A DNA stretch of 64,000 nucleotides from 34-65-8 sp963529855 (GCA_963529855.1 CAURZK010000002.1:1-64000); one strand, 5' to 3'. Positions 25,145 to 34,128 are shown, counted from the first letter of the stretch. Notes: generated from the letters alone by a model not told the origin. Program-made: numbers and translations.

Positions 25145-26534
25145 GGGCACCTTTTGCCCGGACGAGGTCTGCTGAGGCCTGCTGCTGTTCTCGCAGGGCC
25201 CGGTTGAGGTCAGCCTTCGAGATCGCTCCTGCGGCAAAACGTTGGCGGTTCAGGTCTGCCGCGACGTCAGCCTGCTTCTTGATTTGCATACTGGCAGCGA
25301 GCGCAACACGCTGCTGGCCGAAGCGAGCCAAGGCACGTTCGGCGTCTTGCAGTGCCAGAAGCACCGTCTGCTGGTAATTGGCGACTGCTTCGTTGCGCGC
25401 TGCCCCGGCTTGGTCGATCGCAGCGTCTACCCTGCCGAAATCCAGAAAATTCCACTGGAGGCGCGGGATCGCGAGTGCGGAGAATTCGCCGACATCGACA
25501 ACGTCGTCCAACGAGGATCCGCCGAGGCCCAAGATCCCTGTGAAGGACAATTTCGGGAACCGCGCCGCCTCGGCCACCCCGATCCGCGCCGTCGACGCGG
25601 CAAGAGACCGTTCGGCCGCCCTTATGTCAGGCCGACGCGCCACCAGGCTTGCCGGATCGCCGATCGCGACCTGCTCTGGCGGCATGGGAATGGAGCGCGC
25701 AGTCGTGAGCGCTGCATCAACTGATCCCGGCACCTGTCCGGTCAGTATAGCGAGTGCATCAGACAGGACTGCGATATCCGCTTCAGCTTCGGCAAGTTGT
25801 GACTTGAGCATCTCCAGTTCGGCATTCGCGGTGCCTACCGGGAAAAGCGGCAATGCACCGCGCTGATAGCGTTGGTATGTCAGCGCCAGGATCTCTTCCT
25901 GCAACGAAATCTGCGCCTCAAATTGCTCTGCGCGGAATTGGGCCTCCCGCAAATTGACGTAGGTGCTGGCCACTTGGGCAGTCAACTGGACCTTTGCGTC
26001 CTCTGCATTGGCCACCGTTGCAGCAGCTTGGGCATTGCTGGCCTCAATGCGCCTGCGCGAGCCACCGGCGAACTCCAGCTCCCAGTTGGCGTTAAGGCCC
26101 ACATTGTAAAAGCTCAGCGAGTCATCGGTCTCTGCGTCGGAATTGGTTTGCTCTGACGGGGGGGGCGCCCCGCCTTGAAGGTCGAGACCAGGAAGCCGGC
26201 CCTGCACGGTGGTGGCCTGTGCCCCAAGCGATGGCATTCGACCCGCACGGTCTTGCCTGATGGATGCCCGTGCCTGGGCAATGCGCGCCTGCGCTGCGGC
26301 GAGCGAGGGGTTGCCGGACAGCGCAGCCTCCACCAGCCGCGTCAACTCGGGATCGCCGAGCAGCAGCCACCATTGAGCGACAACCGGATCAGATGCGCTC
26401 ACATCACTGCCAGCGCGCACAAAGCGAGTGCCCGTGTCTGCTGACACAACTTCCGGGGGGCCTGCATAATCGGGCCCTGCCGTGCATCCAGCTAGCAAGG
26501 CGATAGTGACAAGCGGAGGTAGCAAGTGGCGCAT
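25074..26534 (-). CDS. Outer-membrane efflux lipoprotein (NodT/OprM type)
   Basis: A 486-residue outer-membrane factor. Start at 26534 gives MRHLLPPLVTIALLAGCTAGP, a clean lipoprotein signal with LLAGC lipobox; the frame to 26567 adds residues that would spoil it. Two OEP repeats follow, with long helical hairpins such as AAQARIAQARASIRQDRAGR and QQTVLLALQDAERALARFGQ. It exports substrates through a periplasmic tunnel docked to the EmrA-like adaptor. It is the last gene of the emrA-emrB-OMF operon, 10 bases after emrB, and overlaps the convergent thioesterase gene by 71 bases. Confidence 0.93.
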   Translation of the reverse strand: MRHLLPPLVTIALLAGCTAGPDYAGPPEVVSADTGTRFVRAGSDVSASDPVVAQWWLLLGDPELTRLVEAALSGNPSLAAAQARIAQARASIRQDRAGRMPSLGAQATTVQGRLPGLDLQGGAPPPSEQTNSDAETDDSLSFYNVGLNANWELEFAGGSRRRIEASNAQAAATVANAEDAKVQLTAQVASTYVNLREAQFRAEQFEAQISLQEEILALTYQRYQRGALPLFPVGTANAELEMLKSQLAEAEADIAVLSDALAILTGQVPGSVDAALTTARSIPMPPEQVAIGDPASLVARRPDIRAAERSLAASTARIGVAEAARFPKLSFTGILGLGGSSLDDVVDVGEFSALAIPRLQWNFLDFGRVDAAIDQAGAARNEAVANYQQTVLLALQDAERALARFGQQRVALAASMQIKKQADVAADLNRQRFAAGAISKADLNRALREQQQASADLVRAKGALTLAWIALQKSLGLGWQEPVRDQ

Positions 26535-26544
26535 CGTGTAGGGC

Positions 26545-28116
26545 TCAGTGCATCGAAAGGGAGACATTTTTTGGAAGCGGCCTCAGGAAGAGGACCAGCG
26601 GAACCGTCGCGAGGGTCAGAATCCCCATAACCAGGAACACGTCATTGTAGGTCATTATGAACGCCTCGCGTTGGAGGGTGCGGCTCAGGACGGCCATCGC
26701 CCCCTCCATGCCGCCGAAGTTTCGCGCCAGCCCTTCGAGATAGTCCTGTAGCGAAACGCTGTTCGCATTCAGGGTCTCTTCCATCCGCCGGCTATGATGC
26801 CAGATCCGCTGGTCCTGGAACGAAGCGAGGGCCGAGAGGGCGAATGATCCGCCAAGATTGCGGGCCGCGTTGAAAATGCCCGAGGCATCGCCCGCGTCTT
26901 CCTTGGCCACCGAAGCCACCGTTGCCTGATTCAGGAACATCATCGCAAGGATCATTCCGGCCCCGCGGATAAGCTGACCTTCAGTGAAGACAGCGCCGCC
27001 GGATTCGGCGGTCAGACTCGTGCTGACAAAGCAGCTGATCGCCATCAGCAGCATTCCGGTGCCGACGGCAATGCGGATGTCCACCTTGCGGATCATCAGA
27101 GGCAGAACCGGCATCAGGAGAAAGGCCGGGACACCCATCCAGAAGATGACCAGTCCCGTCTGAAAAGCATTATAGTCAGAAATGATCGCGAGGAACTGCG
27201 GAATGACATAGGTCGAACCATACATCACCATGCCCAGGGCGAGCGCCATGATCGCGACGCTGGCGAACTGTCGATTGAACAGGAGCTGCAACTTCAAGAC
27301 CGGCTTGCGTGCTTTCACTTGTCCGTAAATCAAACAGGCAAAGCCGATAATGGTCACCACCGTTAGCCAGCGAATGAGTGAGGACTCGAACCATTCCTCA
27401 CGGTGCCCTTCCTCGAGTACAACAGTCAGACCGCCCAGTCCGAGGATCAGCCCGAGAATGCCAGCCCAATCGGCGTCCGTGAGATATTCCCACTTGGGCT
27501 TCTCGTGAGGCAGCCCGATAAACAGCAGGAGCAGCAGGATTGCGCAGACTGGCACATTGACGAAAAAGGCATAGTGCCAGCTCAGGTTCTCGGTCAGCCA
27601 GCCGCCGATCAATGGCCCCATCACGGGGCCAAGAACCACAGTCATGCCGAACAGCGCCATTCCGATTGGCTGTTGGTGCGGCGGCAATCGTTTAGCCACA
27701 ATAGTCATTGCGGTCGGAATGAGGACTCCGCCCATGAAGCCCTGGCCCGTGCGGCCGATGATCATGGTCGTAAGGTCGGTGGCTACACCGCATAGCACAG
27801 AAAATGCGGTGAACGCGCTGACCGCGATGATGAGGAGGGTTCGCAGACCGAACAGCCGTTCGAGCCAAGCGCTCAGTGGAATGACGACAATCTCAGCAAC
27901 GAGAAATGACGTAGCAATCCAGGTGCCTTCGGCGCCTGTGGCACCGATCTCGCCCTGAATGACGGGGAGTGCGGAATTGACGATTGATATGTCCAGCGTC
28001 GCGAGCATGGCGCCGAGCGCGCCCGCGGCCACAGCGACCCAGGCAGTAACGTCTGCGTTCTTTCGGCTCCCGGCCGGCCCGATCGAAGTGTCCTGCGCTG
28101 CCAGTATCTCGGTCAT
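26545..28116 (-). CDS. emrB: EmrB/QacA-type multidrug efflux transporter (DHA2, MFS)
   Basis: A 523-residue 14-helix major facilitator antiporter. The first helix reads GALGAMLATLDISIVNSALP, whose D-x-x-IVN-AL motif is the DHA2 signature; then GTWIATSFLVAEI, a loop with RTGQGFMGG (motif C region), and VLGPVMGPLIGGWL (motif C, GPxxGG) follow. It expels hydrophobic drugs or uncouplers with proton import. It overlaps emrA by ATGA and is followed closely by the outer-membrane factor gene, completing a tripartite pump. The symbol refers to the family. Confidence 0.95.
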   Translation of the reverse strand: MTEILAAQDTSIGPAGSRKNADVTAWVAVAAGALGAMLATLDISIVNSALPVIQGEIGATGAEGTWIATSFLVAEIVVIPLSAWLERLFGLRTLLIIAVSAFTAFSVLCGVATDLTTMIIGRTGQGFMGGVLIPTAMTIVAKRLPPHQQPIGMALFGMTVVLGPVMGPLIGGWLTENLSWHYAFFVNVPVCAILLLLLFIGLPHEKPKWEYLTDADWAGILGLILGLGGLTVVLEEGHREEWFESSLIRWLTVVTIIGFACLIYGQVKARKPVLKLQLLFNRQFASVAIMALALGMVMYGSTYVIPQFLAIISDYNAFQTGLVIFWMGVPAFLLMPVLPLMIRKVDIRIAVGTGMLLMAISCFVSTSLTAESGGAVFTEGQLIRGAGMILAMMFLNQATVASVAKEDAGDASGIFNAARNLGGSFALSALASFQDQRIWHHSRRMEETLNANSVSLQDYLEGLARNFGGMEGAMAVLSRTLQREAFIMTYNDVFLVMGILTLATVPLVLFLRPLPKNVSLSMH

Positions 28117-29240
28117 TGAGTCCGACTCGAGATCTCTTCCAATTCGCCAGCAGCATTCCGGGTGTCGACCGTAGCCACTACCGACATGCCGGGAACGAGC
28201 AGACGCCGCACTTCAGGGGGAGCATCGATAGCGATGCGGACGGGTATCCGTTGAACGATCTTGGTAAAGTTGCCGGTGGCATTTTCGGGGGGGAGGATGG
28301 AAAATTCCGCGCCCGTTCCCGGCGATATGCTGACCACTCGTCCCGCGATCTCAAGGTCGGGCAGGGCGTCAACTTCGAGCCTGACGCTCTGGCCGGCCCG
28401 GATCAGGCCGACCTGCGTTTCCTTGAAGTTTGCCGTCACGTAGATCGCCCTCACCGGAACCACCGTCATCAAACGTTGACCCGGTTGCACGAACTGGCCC
28501 ACCCTCACCGAGAGATCGCCGACGCGGCCGGCCTTGCTGGCGCGCAGCAAGGTCGATTCAACCGTAAGGTCGGCTGTTTCCAGCTGAGCGCGAGCAGCGT
28601 CCGCCTGCGCCTGGGTCTGGCTGATCTGCTCGAACAGGGTCCCCCGGCGAGCGGTCGCGGCAGCGACCGCCGCCTGCGCAGCGGCGAGTTCGGCCCGCGC
28701 CTGCCGCGCCTGCGCCTCATACTGATCGAGCTTTTCCCGCGGTTCGGCTCCTGTCGCGGCAAGGGGCCGATATCGCGCCACCTGGTCGTTCGCGAGGTCG
28801 AGTGCTGCGCGCGCGGCGGCGAGTTGGCCCCGCGCCTGGCGAATGGCTGCATCCTGTTCAGCTACCTGAGAACGGATTGTGTCGGCACCGGCCAGGGTCG
28901 CAGCGATCTGTGCGCGCGCCTGTTGCGCTTGCGCCTGATAATCCCGCAGATCCAGTTGTACGAGGGCTCCGCCGAGAGCAACCTGCTCGTTCTCCCCCAC
29001 GAAGACCTCTTCGACGTATCCCGCTACCTTGGAAGAGATAACGACGCTGTCGGCAGCGACATAGGCGTTATCGGTCGACTGCATGTATTGTCCGTAGCTT
29101 ACGTGCCGGTAGTACCACCAGATCCCGCCAAGCAGCACGGCAAGACCAACGAGGATTAGCACGATGCGCAAGCCACGCCGCGATTGCGGTTTCGTTGGGG
29201 TTGTGCCCTCCTGCTCCGGTTGGTTGGAGTTATCGGTCAT
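28113..29240 (-). CDS. emrA: EmrA/HlyD-type membrane-fusion protein
   Basis: A 375-residue periplasmic adaptor with one N-terminal membrane anchor (GLRIVLILVGLAVLLGGIWW). A split lipoyl domain starts at STDNAYVAADSVVISSKVAG, the EmrA hallmark, with the partner half RASKAGRVGDLSVRVGQFVQ. A long alpha-helical hairpin rich in Ala, Gln and Arg lies between, and a beta-barrel part (VTANFKETQVGLIRAGQSV) follows. It bridges EmrB to the outer-membrane factor. It is first in the efflux operon, divergent from marR, with the candidate operator in the shared region. Confidence 0.95.
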   Translation of the reverse strand: MTDNSNQPEQEGTTPTKPQSRRGLRIVLILVGLAVLLGGIWWYYRHVSYGQYMQSTDNAYVAADSVVISSKVAGYVEEVFVGENEQVALGGALVQLDLRDYQAQAQQARAQIAATLAGADTIRSQVAEQDAAIRQARGQLAAARAALDLANDQVARYRPLAATGAEPREKLDQYEAQARQARAELAAAQAAVAAATARRGTLFEQISQTQAQADAARAQLETADLTVESTLLRASKAGRVGDLSVRVGQFVQPGQRLMTVVPVRAIYVTANFKETQVGLIRAGQSVRLEVDALPDLEIAGRVVSISPGTGAEFSILPPENATGNFTKIVQRIPVRIAIDAPPEVRRLLVPGMSVVATVDTRNAAGELEEISSRTQ

Positions 29241-29304
29241 CTGACTCTTTCGGCAGCCTCAGTAAAAGGTGAACGCGTCTCGCGCCCTATGAGCCGTGAG
29301 CCAG

Positions 29305-29321
29305 ATAGTAAAGGCATTTAG
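29305..29321 (+). promoter_or_regulatory. Candidate MarR operator in the efflux/marR divergent region
   Basis: ATAGTAAAGGCATTTAG, 45 bases before the marR ATG and 65 bases before the emrA ATG. It matches the opposite strand of the palindrome at 23704-23724 except for the three central bases. Its position in the 125-bp divergent region fits repression of both emrA and marR. Confidence 0.55.
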
Positions 29322-29365
29322 CAGTTTGCATTTGGGCATCCGAGGCTATCCGACTACACAGCGCT

Positions 29366-29857
29366 ATGGATGAAAAACCAGATACCATGTCACGGTCTCA
29401 GCGTCGGCAGAAGGTCATCACCGATGATGACCGCATTCTCTATCTTATGGACGAGATCAGTCGCGGCGCGCGCAGAGTGTACGATGCGAGGGTCGCCAGG
29501 ATCGGTCTCAATCAGACACAGTGGAGGATCATCGGACAACTTCTTCGCGATCCTGCCCTTACGCAGGCTGAAATCGCCAAGAAACTGGAACTGGAATCGG
29601 CGACCATCGGCCAGGCGGTTGCAGGTCTTTGCGCACGCGGGCTGATGAAAAGGCTTCAAGCTGAGACGGATCGGCGAGCGTGGCAGCTCATCCTCACGGA
29701 GCAGCTTGACGATCTGCTGCCCGAACTGAGAGGCTCCGCGGATAGGCTTCATGGTCTGCTTTGGCGCGACATTGCCGCCGACGAGAAGCAAACGTTGCAG
29801 CAGATTCTTGCAAGGGTATCAGAAAATCTGGACCAACTCCGGGCCGAGGCTGAGTAA
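29366..29857 (+). CDS. MarR-family transcriptional regulator
   Basis: A 163-residue winged-helix repressor. The recognition part reads LTQAEIAKKLELESATIGQA, followed by the wing LMKRLQAETDRRAWQLILTE; the DRRAWQ stretch is the usual MarR D-x-R wing motif. Flanking helices make the dimer. MarR proteins release DNA on binding phenolic or drug-like ligands. It is divergent from the emrAB-OMF operon and 4 bases before the ABC1-kinase gene, so it probably controls pump, kinase and, through the shared operator, the hydrolase operon. Confidence 0.93.
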   Translation: MDEKPDTMSRSQRRQKVITDDDRILYLMDEISRGARRVYDARVARIGLNQTQWRIIGQLLRDPALTQAEIAKKLELESATIGQAVAGLCARGLMKRLQAETDRRAWQLILTEQLDDLLPELRGSADRLHGLLWRDIAADEKQTLQQILARVSENLDQLRAEAE

Positions 29858-29861
29858 AATC

Positions 29862-31448
29862 ATGGCATCGCCCCCGGAAAAGCCTATCAGCAGCATCGCT
29901 CGCGCCGCGGAGATCGGCCAAATCCTAATGAGGCACGGTGCGAAGAATCTTGCCGGAGCCCTCGGATTTATTCCCTCTTCGAGCAATGTCATCGATCCTC
30001 GCGAATTTCGTCCGGCCGCAGTTGTGGCGTTCCTCCGTGACATCGGGCCAGTTGGTATAAAGCTGGGGCAGCTCCTCGCCACACGAAGCGATCTGTTTAC
30101 CGAACACTGGATCACGGCATTCTCAACCCTGCACGATCAGGTGTCGCCAGTACCCTTCGCAGATATCGAGCCCGTACTTGCTTCAAGCTGGGGTGAGGAC
30201 TGGCGGAACGACTTTGCGCAGTTCGACGAACAGCCTTTGGCGTCCGCCTCGATTGCACAGACCTATTCCGCCAAGCTACGGGACGGTAGCGAGGTCATCG
30301 TGAAGGTTCGCCGCCCGGGCACCGCCGCGCGCATGGAAGCCGATGTGCGCCTGCTTGTGCGTCTTGCCGAGATCGCAGAAGCACGCTCGCCTGACATCGC
30401 GCGTTACCGGCCAGTCGAGTTTCTGCGGACCTTCGGCCGCAATCTTGCCTGGGAGATGGACCTCGCTGCGGAATCCCGAGCCTGCGAGCGGATCGGCGCA
30501 TATCTCGATACCATCGGCGTCAGGACCCCGGCCATCCATTGGGAACTGACCGGGCTGCGGGTGAACGTTCAGGAACGCCTGTACGGCAGGCCCGCGTCTT
30601 CGCTGGGCAGCCCATCCGGCGACCCGCGGGTGGCGGCTTTCGCTAAAAGCTATGCCAACGCTGTCCTGCGCATGATCATCCTGAACGGCGAATTCCACGG
30701 CGACCCTCATCCCGGCAATGTTTTCCTGATCGGCGAGCAGGATGTCGGCTTCATCGACTTCGGATCAGTCGGGACGCTCACCAAGACGAGGCGCGACGAG
30801 ATCGTTCGGCTCGTGCTTGCGATCGCTGGCGAGGAAACGAGCGAAGTCGCGGATGTCCTGCTCGCATGGGCGGGGGCGCCGAAGGTGGATCGCGATGCGC
30901 TCGCGGTGGATCTCGATCATTTGATCGGAGAGTTCAGGGGGACCGTGCTTTCTGGAATCGAGTTCTCGCAAATTTTCTCCCGCGTTTTCGATCTTTTGCG
31001 GGATTATCAACTGGTCCTGCCACCCGATCTGGCTATCCTTCTGCGTACCTTGCTTACGGCAGAGGGTGTCGTCCGATCACTGGCACCCGACTATAACATT
31101 GCCGAGGACACCCGGCCGATCATGACGGAGCTTCTCGCCGAGCGGTTCTCGCTCGGCAGCGCTCGGTCGGGTTTGAAGAAACTTCGCGGTCAGCTGCTGG
31201 GGTTGTCGGCGTCCTTGCCCGACATACTTGCCACTGCGAACTCGATCGCAAAGTCTGGATATGTGCCGGTTCAGCTCGATCCCCTCAGTATCGAGCAGCT
31301 CGCTGGACTTCGCAATGAGCGTCAGTCCTTGAAAGGCCCTCTAGCTGCCGCATTGATCGTGGCTAGCGCGTTGCTTGTCGATCAATCCTGGCCTCTGGCT
31401 GGCGGCGCGCTTGCGATTGCTGGGGTGGTGCTCGTCCGAAAATCATAA
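29862..31448 (+). CDS. ABC1/UbiB-family atypical kinase
   Basis: A 528-residue ABC1-family protein with two C-terminal membrane segments (AAALIVASALLVD, LAGGALAIAGVVLV). Family motifs: the KxGQ region DIGPVGIKLGQLLATRSD, the Ala-rich nucleotide loop as ASASIAQTY, the lysine in VIVKVRRPG, the catalytic HGDPHPGNVF, and the metal-binding FIDFGSVG. UbiB proteins are membrane-linked ATPases needed for ubiquinone synthesis. This copy lies in a MarR-controlled efflux cargo, so it may instead protect or alter membrane lipids or quinones under chemical stress (inference). The ATG is 4 bases after the marR stop. Confidence 0.9.
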   Translation: MASPPEKPISSIARAAEIGQILMRHGAKNLAGALGFIPSSSNVIDPREFRPAAVVAFLRDIGPVGIKLGQLLATRSDLFTEHWITAFSTLHDQVSPVPFADIEPVLASSWGEDWRNDFAQFDEQPLASASIAQTYSAKLRDGSEVIVKVRRPGTAARMEADVRLLVRLAEIAEARSPDIARYRPVEFLRTFGRNLAWEMDLAAESRACERIGAYLDTIGVRTPAIHWELTGLRVNVQERLYGRPASSLGSPSGDPRVAAFAKSYANAVLRMIILNGEFHGDPHPGNVFLIGEQDVGFIDFGSVGTLTKTRRDEIVRLVLAIAGEETSEVADVLLAWAGAPKVDRDALAVDLDHLIGEFRGTVLSGIEFSQIFSRVFDLLRDYQLVLPPDLAILLRTLLTAEGVVRSLAPDYNIAEDTRPIMTELLAERFSLGSARSGLKKLRGQLLGLSASLPDILATANSIAKSGYVPVQLDPLSIEQLAGLRNERQSLKGPLAAALIVASALLVDQSWPLAGGALAIAGVVLVRKS

Positions 31449-31758
31449 TGACGGCGCAACTTAATTCGTGCACGGTCACGTTACGGCAAAGCCGAACTTA
31501 ACGAGGATTTCATACGCCTCACTTCAGCGACCAAGACGCATCGCGAAGAAAATTTTTCGACCTATTGCGATTGAAGGCTCATTTTCCTCAATCAGACGAA
31601 ACTTTGGAACGGCAGCTTTCAGGCTTGTCCTCGCCTGACTTTATGGCCGCTATGAGGGCGCGAAGCTGCCGTATCGCTAATATACGAGCGGCTGAGCGCA
31701 AAGACCGCCATGAAAGCAAGATATTCGTCGCGGCTCGCTTCACGCAAGCCCACCTGAC
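31449..31758. other. Intergenic region between cargo and integrase
   Basis: About 310 bp between convergent genes. A TTG-started frame at 31565-31762 is present but has no ribosome binding site and is not supported. No strong terminator was seen. Confidence 0.4.
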
Positions 31759-33831
31759 CTAAGCTTCTCCATCCTTCTTGGACATTCCCGCATCGGAGCG
31801 GATGCGACGATGACGACCCGACCCGACTCTCGACCGTGCCTCGATTGGCAGCAAGCGGATGGGGGCGGGCTCCAGGTGCTTCGTAATTTCGGGGACGTAC
31901 CGGTCGATGAACGCAAGGCGCTCGCGCAGGACCACCTCAAGTCCTTCGGTCTTTATCCGCTTCGAATAATGTTTGGCGTTGGTGCCGGACCGCGCGTGCC
32001 CCATGATGTCGGCCCGCATGATCTCGTTGACACCGTCCACCTCGTAGAATGACGAGCCGAGCGCGCGGATGGAATGAATGTCCGGCCCTTTGCCCTTGTC
32101 GTTCACTTCGACCTCCATCCGGTCGGTGATCCACTGAACCATGTACCGCCACGCGCGGTCGTAGAATTGGGCGCCGCCGCGCTTGCTTTCGAAAAGGTAG
32201 AGTTCCGGGAAGAGCGCAGTGTGGCCTTCAGCGCGGATAGCGGCGACGTAATCGAGGAAGCCCAGACGCAGAATTTCATCGTGCAGGGGAAGTTTACGCC
32301 GCCGCGCGATGCGCTTTTCGCCGGCTTTCTCGCCGTCCCTGCCGCGAGTGAGGTTTTCGCGAATGAAGAGATAGGGGACGGGGTGGTCATCGAATACGTC
32401 GCTGACCTCGAGCCCGCAGATTTCCTCTCGGCAGGCGTGGGTGTAGTACCAGATCAACGGTGCCCAGTAGGCTGCATCATGCCAGACCCGCGGGCAGGCG
32501 CTTTCTACCTTCAAGCGGTTCTTGCCTGCTCCTCCACCTAGGTAAAGCGGCGAGCGGAAAAAGCATTCGAGCTCTTCCTTCTTCCACGGTGGGCGGAGTT
32601 CGGCATTCTCGTCTTGTTGTATTGCAACCGTCGCACCAGCGAAATCCATGATCAAGACGTTGTGAATGCGCGGCTTCCACGACGTGAGCGCGAGGTGCTT
32701 GGCGACCGTGCTCATGGTGCTGAGGTCACGATTGACCGTTTTCAGGTTCCGGGCCGTGGCCGGAGTAATGGGGGCGACTTCGCCGATTACTTCCTCGAAC
32801 GGCCTAGCCATGGCTCCCTTCGTCGGAGTACCGAACCGAAATGTAGTGGGGAGCCGTTTTAGCCCGTTCTTGAATTGGGCAACGTCGCGGTGGTCATACG
32901 ACCCCAGTTCGCGGTCGCCGGTGATCCACGCGAAGGACTGCATGATCCGGCGCTGTTGCTTGAGATCGCCTTTCCAGATCTTGTCCTGCTTAAGCTCGGC
33001 CAAGACCTGCTCGATGATTTCGCTGAACCGGCGGCTGTCGTAGATCGCGAATGGGCATTCCGTAGTGCGTGCGGGCGAGGGCAGGTTAGTCTGTGCGATC
33101 GGCGCAGCGACGCCCTCGGCTTCCGCCAATAAGGCCGCTACCGCCGGAGGCAGCTCACCCAAATCCGCCGTCATCGCCCGCACAGGATCGGCGGCATCGA
33201 GAACGTCGTCGTCGAAGACGCGTTGCGCCCGCGTGCAAGCCGATGCGCCGGCACGGATAAGGTGCGTTCGCGCAGCAGCGATGTTGGCTTCGCTAAGCGT
33301 CGCTCCAATTGCCTTCAGGGCTGAAGCTACGTGATCGTCGGAAAGCGCGTTGCGTATTTGATCGACAAGCGGGCGCGCCCACTCCGGCATTAGGTCATTC
33401 TCGCTTAAGCCCCGTTCGGCGGCGTCGAGCTTGGCCCTCTCGACTGTATCCATATCGTGACGCGGATTGGGAAGGCGCAGCTGCCGGTATGCTTCGCCGT
33501 GCCGGGCAGCCTCTTCAATCACCGAGGATGACCAGGGGGCATCGGCATACGCGTCCGATAGCCAGGAGCCGAGCTGTTTCTCGAGTTCCCGGCGAAAAAT
33601 GGCCTCGATCTCGACGCCGGTCAGGTTGCGCTGGCCTTCCAGCATGGTCTTCACGTCCGCCCTTACAATTACGAAACGCGCCGCCAGGATCGCCACACGC
33701 TCTCGCGCGGCGCCGGGATCGGCAGTCTGCAACGCCAAGGTTAGCGGTTTGGAGATAATATTTCGGAAATGGATCCGGCGGCGGAACGAATAGCGACCCT
33801 CGATCCGGATGGTGAAGGGTATGCGGCTCAT
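31759..33831 (-). CDS. int: Long tyrosine-type site-specific integrase
   Basis: A 690-residue phage-type integrase. The catalytic domain is at the C-terminus: the first Arg in YYTHACREEICGLEVSDV, His-x-x-Arg in DIHSIRALGSSFY, then DIMGHARSGTNAKHYSK with His and the nucleophile Tyr. The N-terminal part of about 400 residues is unusually long; it starts MSRIPFTIRIEGRYSFRRRI and has a helical DNA-binding and linker region, as in the DUF6538-like integrases of sphingomonad islands (by memory). Start at 33831 has GGAAGG upstream and avoids the artefactual N-terminus of the frame to 33903. It lies 110 bp from the 3' end of tRNA-Pro, its probable target. Confidence 0.93.
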   Translation of the reverse strand: MSRIPFTIRIEGRYSFRRRIHFRNIISKPLTLALQTADPGAARERVAILAARFVIVRADVKTMLEGQRNLTGVEIEAIFRRELEKQLGSWLSDAYADAPWSSSVIEEAARHGEAYRQLRLPNPRHDMDTVERAKLDAAERGLSENDLMPEWARPLVDQIRNALSDDHVASALKAIGATLSEANIAAARTHLIRAGASACTRAQRVFDDDVLDAADPVRAMTADLGELPPAVAALLAEAEGVAAPIAQTNLPSPARTTECPFAIYDSRRFSEIIEQVLAELKQDKIWKGDLKQQRRIMQSFAWITGDRELGSYDHRDVAQFKNGLKRLPTTFRFGTPTKGAMARPFEEVIGEVAPITPATARNLKTVNRDLSTMSTVAKHLALTSWKPRIHNVLIMDFAGATVAIQQDENAELRPPWKKEELECFFRSPLYLGGGAGKNRLKVESACPRVWHDAAYWAPLIWYYTHACREEICGLEVSDVFDDHPVPYLFIRENLTRGRDGEKAGEKRIARRRKLPLHDEILRLGFLDYVAAIRAEGHTALFPELYLFESKRGGAQFYDRAWRYMVQWITDRMEVEVNDKGKGPDIHSIRALGSSFYEVDGVNEIMRADIMGHARSGTNAKHYSKRIKTEGLEVVLRERLAFIDRYVPEITKHLEPAPIRLLPIEARSRVGSGRHRRIRSDAGMSKKDGEA

Positions 33832-33866
33832 CGATAACGACCTTCCCGCATGTGCTTCCGCTATGT

Positions 33867-33888
33867 GTGTTGGTCCTGTGACCAACAC
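33867..33888. repeat. 9-bp perfect inverted repeat between integrase and tRNA-Pro
   Basis: GTGTTGGTC-CTGT-GACCAACAC. It lies 36 bp before the integrase start and about 50 bp from the tRNA 3' end. It could be an operator for integrase control, an arm-type binding site or an mRNA hairpin. A second perfect palindrome, TTAGCGCGCTAA, sits at 33927-33938, right next to the tRNA CCA end. Confidence 0.65.
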
Positions 33889-33940
33889 GGGGCGGAAACC
33901 CATGCTTAAAGGCGGAAATCTGCGGCTTAGCGCGCTAAAA

Positions 33941-34017
33941 TGGTCGGGGAGAGAGGATTCGAACCTCCGGCCCCTGCCTCCCGAAGACAGTGCTCTACCA
34001 GGCTGAGCTACTCCCCG
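33941..34017 (-). tRNA. tRNA-Pro (CGG), CCA encoded
   Basis: Read on the minus strand: acceptor CGGGGAG/CTCCCCG, D-arm GCTC-AGCCTGGTA-GAGC, anticodon loop TTCGGGA (anticodon CGG, codon CCG), T-arm GGAGG-TTCGAAT-CCTCT, discriminator A and encoded CCA; 77 nt. Its 3' end faces the integrase, so it is the probable attachment gene; the intact tRNA is restored at this end. Confidence 0.95.
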
Positions 34018-34128
34018 ACCGTGTCGTTCCCGCTGGAGAAAATTCCCCTGCGGGGCGAGGCAAGGCGCGCCCTATAGGCAGCAGCTAGCGGGGTGGCAAG
34101 CGGGCAAATGCGCGTCTAGGAAACATTG

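Larger units (their letters stand above)
12401..33944. mobile_element. Integrated mobilizable element at tRNA-Pro (left boundary uncertain)
   Basis: The right end is defined by a tyrosine integrase immediately adjacent to the 3' end of a tRNA-Pro gene, the usual attB type. Leftward lie a MOBP-like relaxase, MobC-like protein, candidate oriT, KfrA-like protein, exonucleases and unknown genes, nearly all on the minus strand, plus an efflux/detoxification cargo at 23.7-31.4 kb. No VirB4, coupling protein or other secretion genes are visible, so within the window it is an IME; a larger ICE extending left is possible. No direct repeat of the tRNA end was found, so the left coordinate is only the first backbone-like feature. 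Confidence 0.65.

Noticed and set aside
12401..31758. Search for conjugation channel genes (VirB4, VirD4/TraG, pilus proteins)
   Set aside because: None of the visible genes carries these motifs, so the element was not called a self-transmissible ICE.
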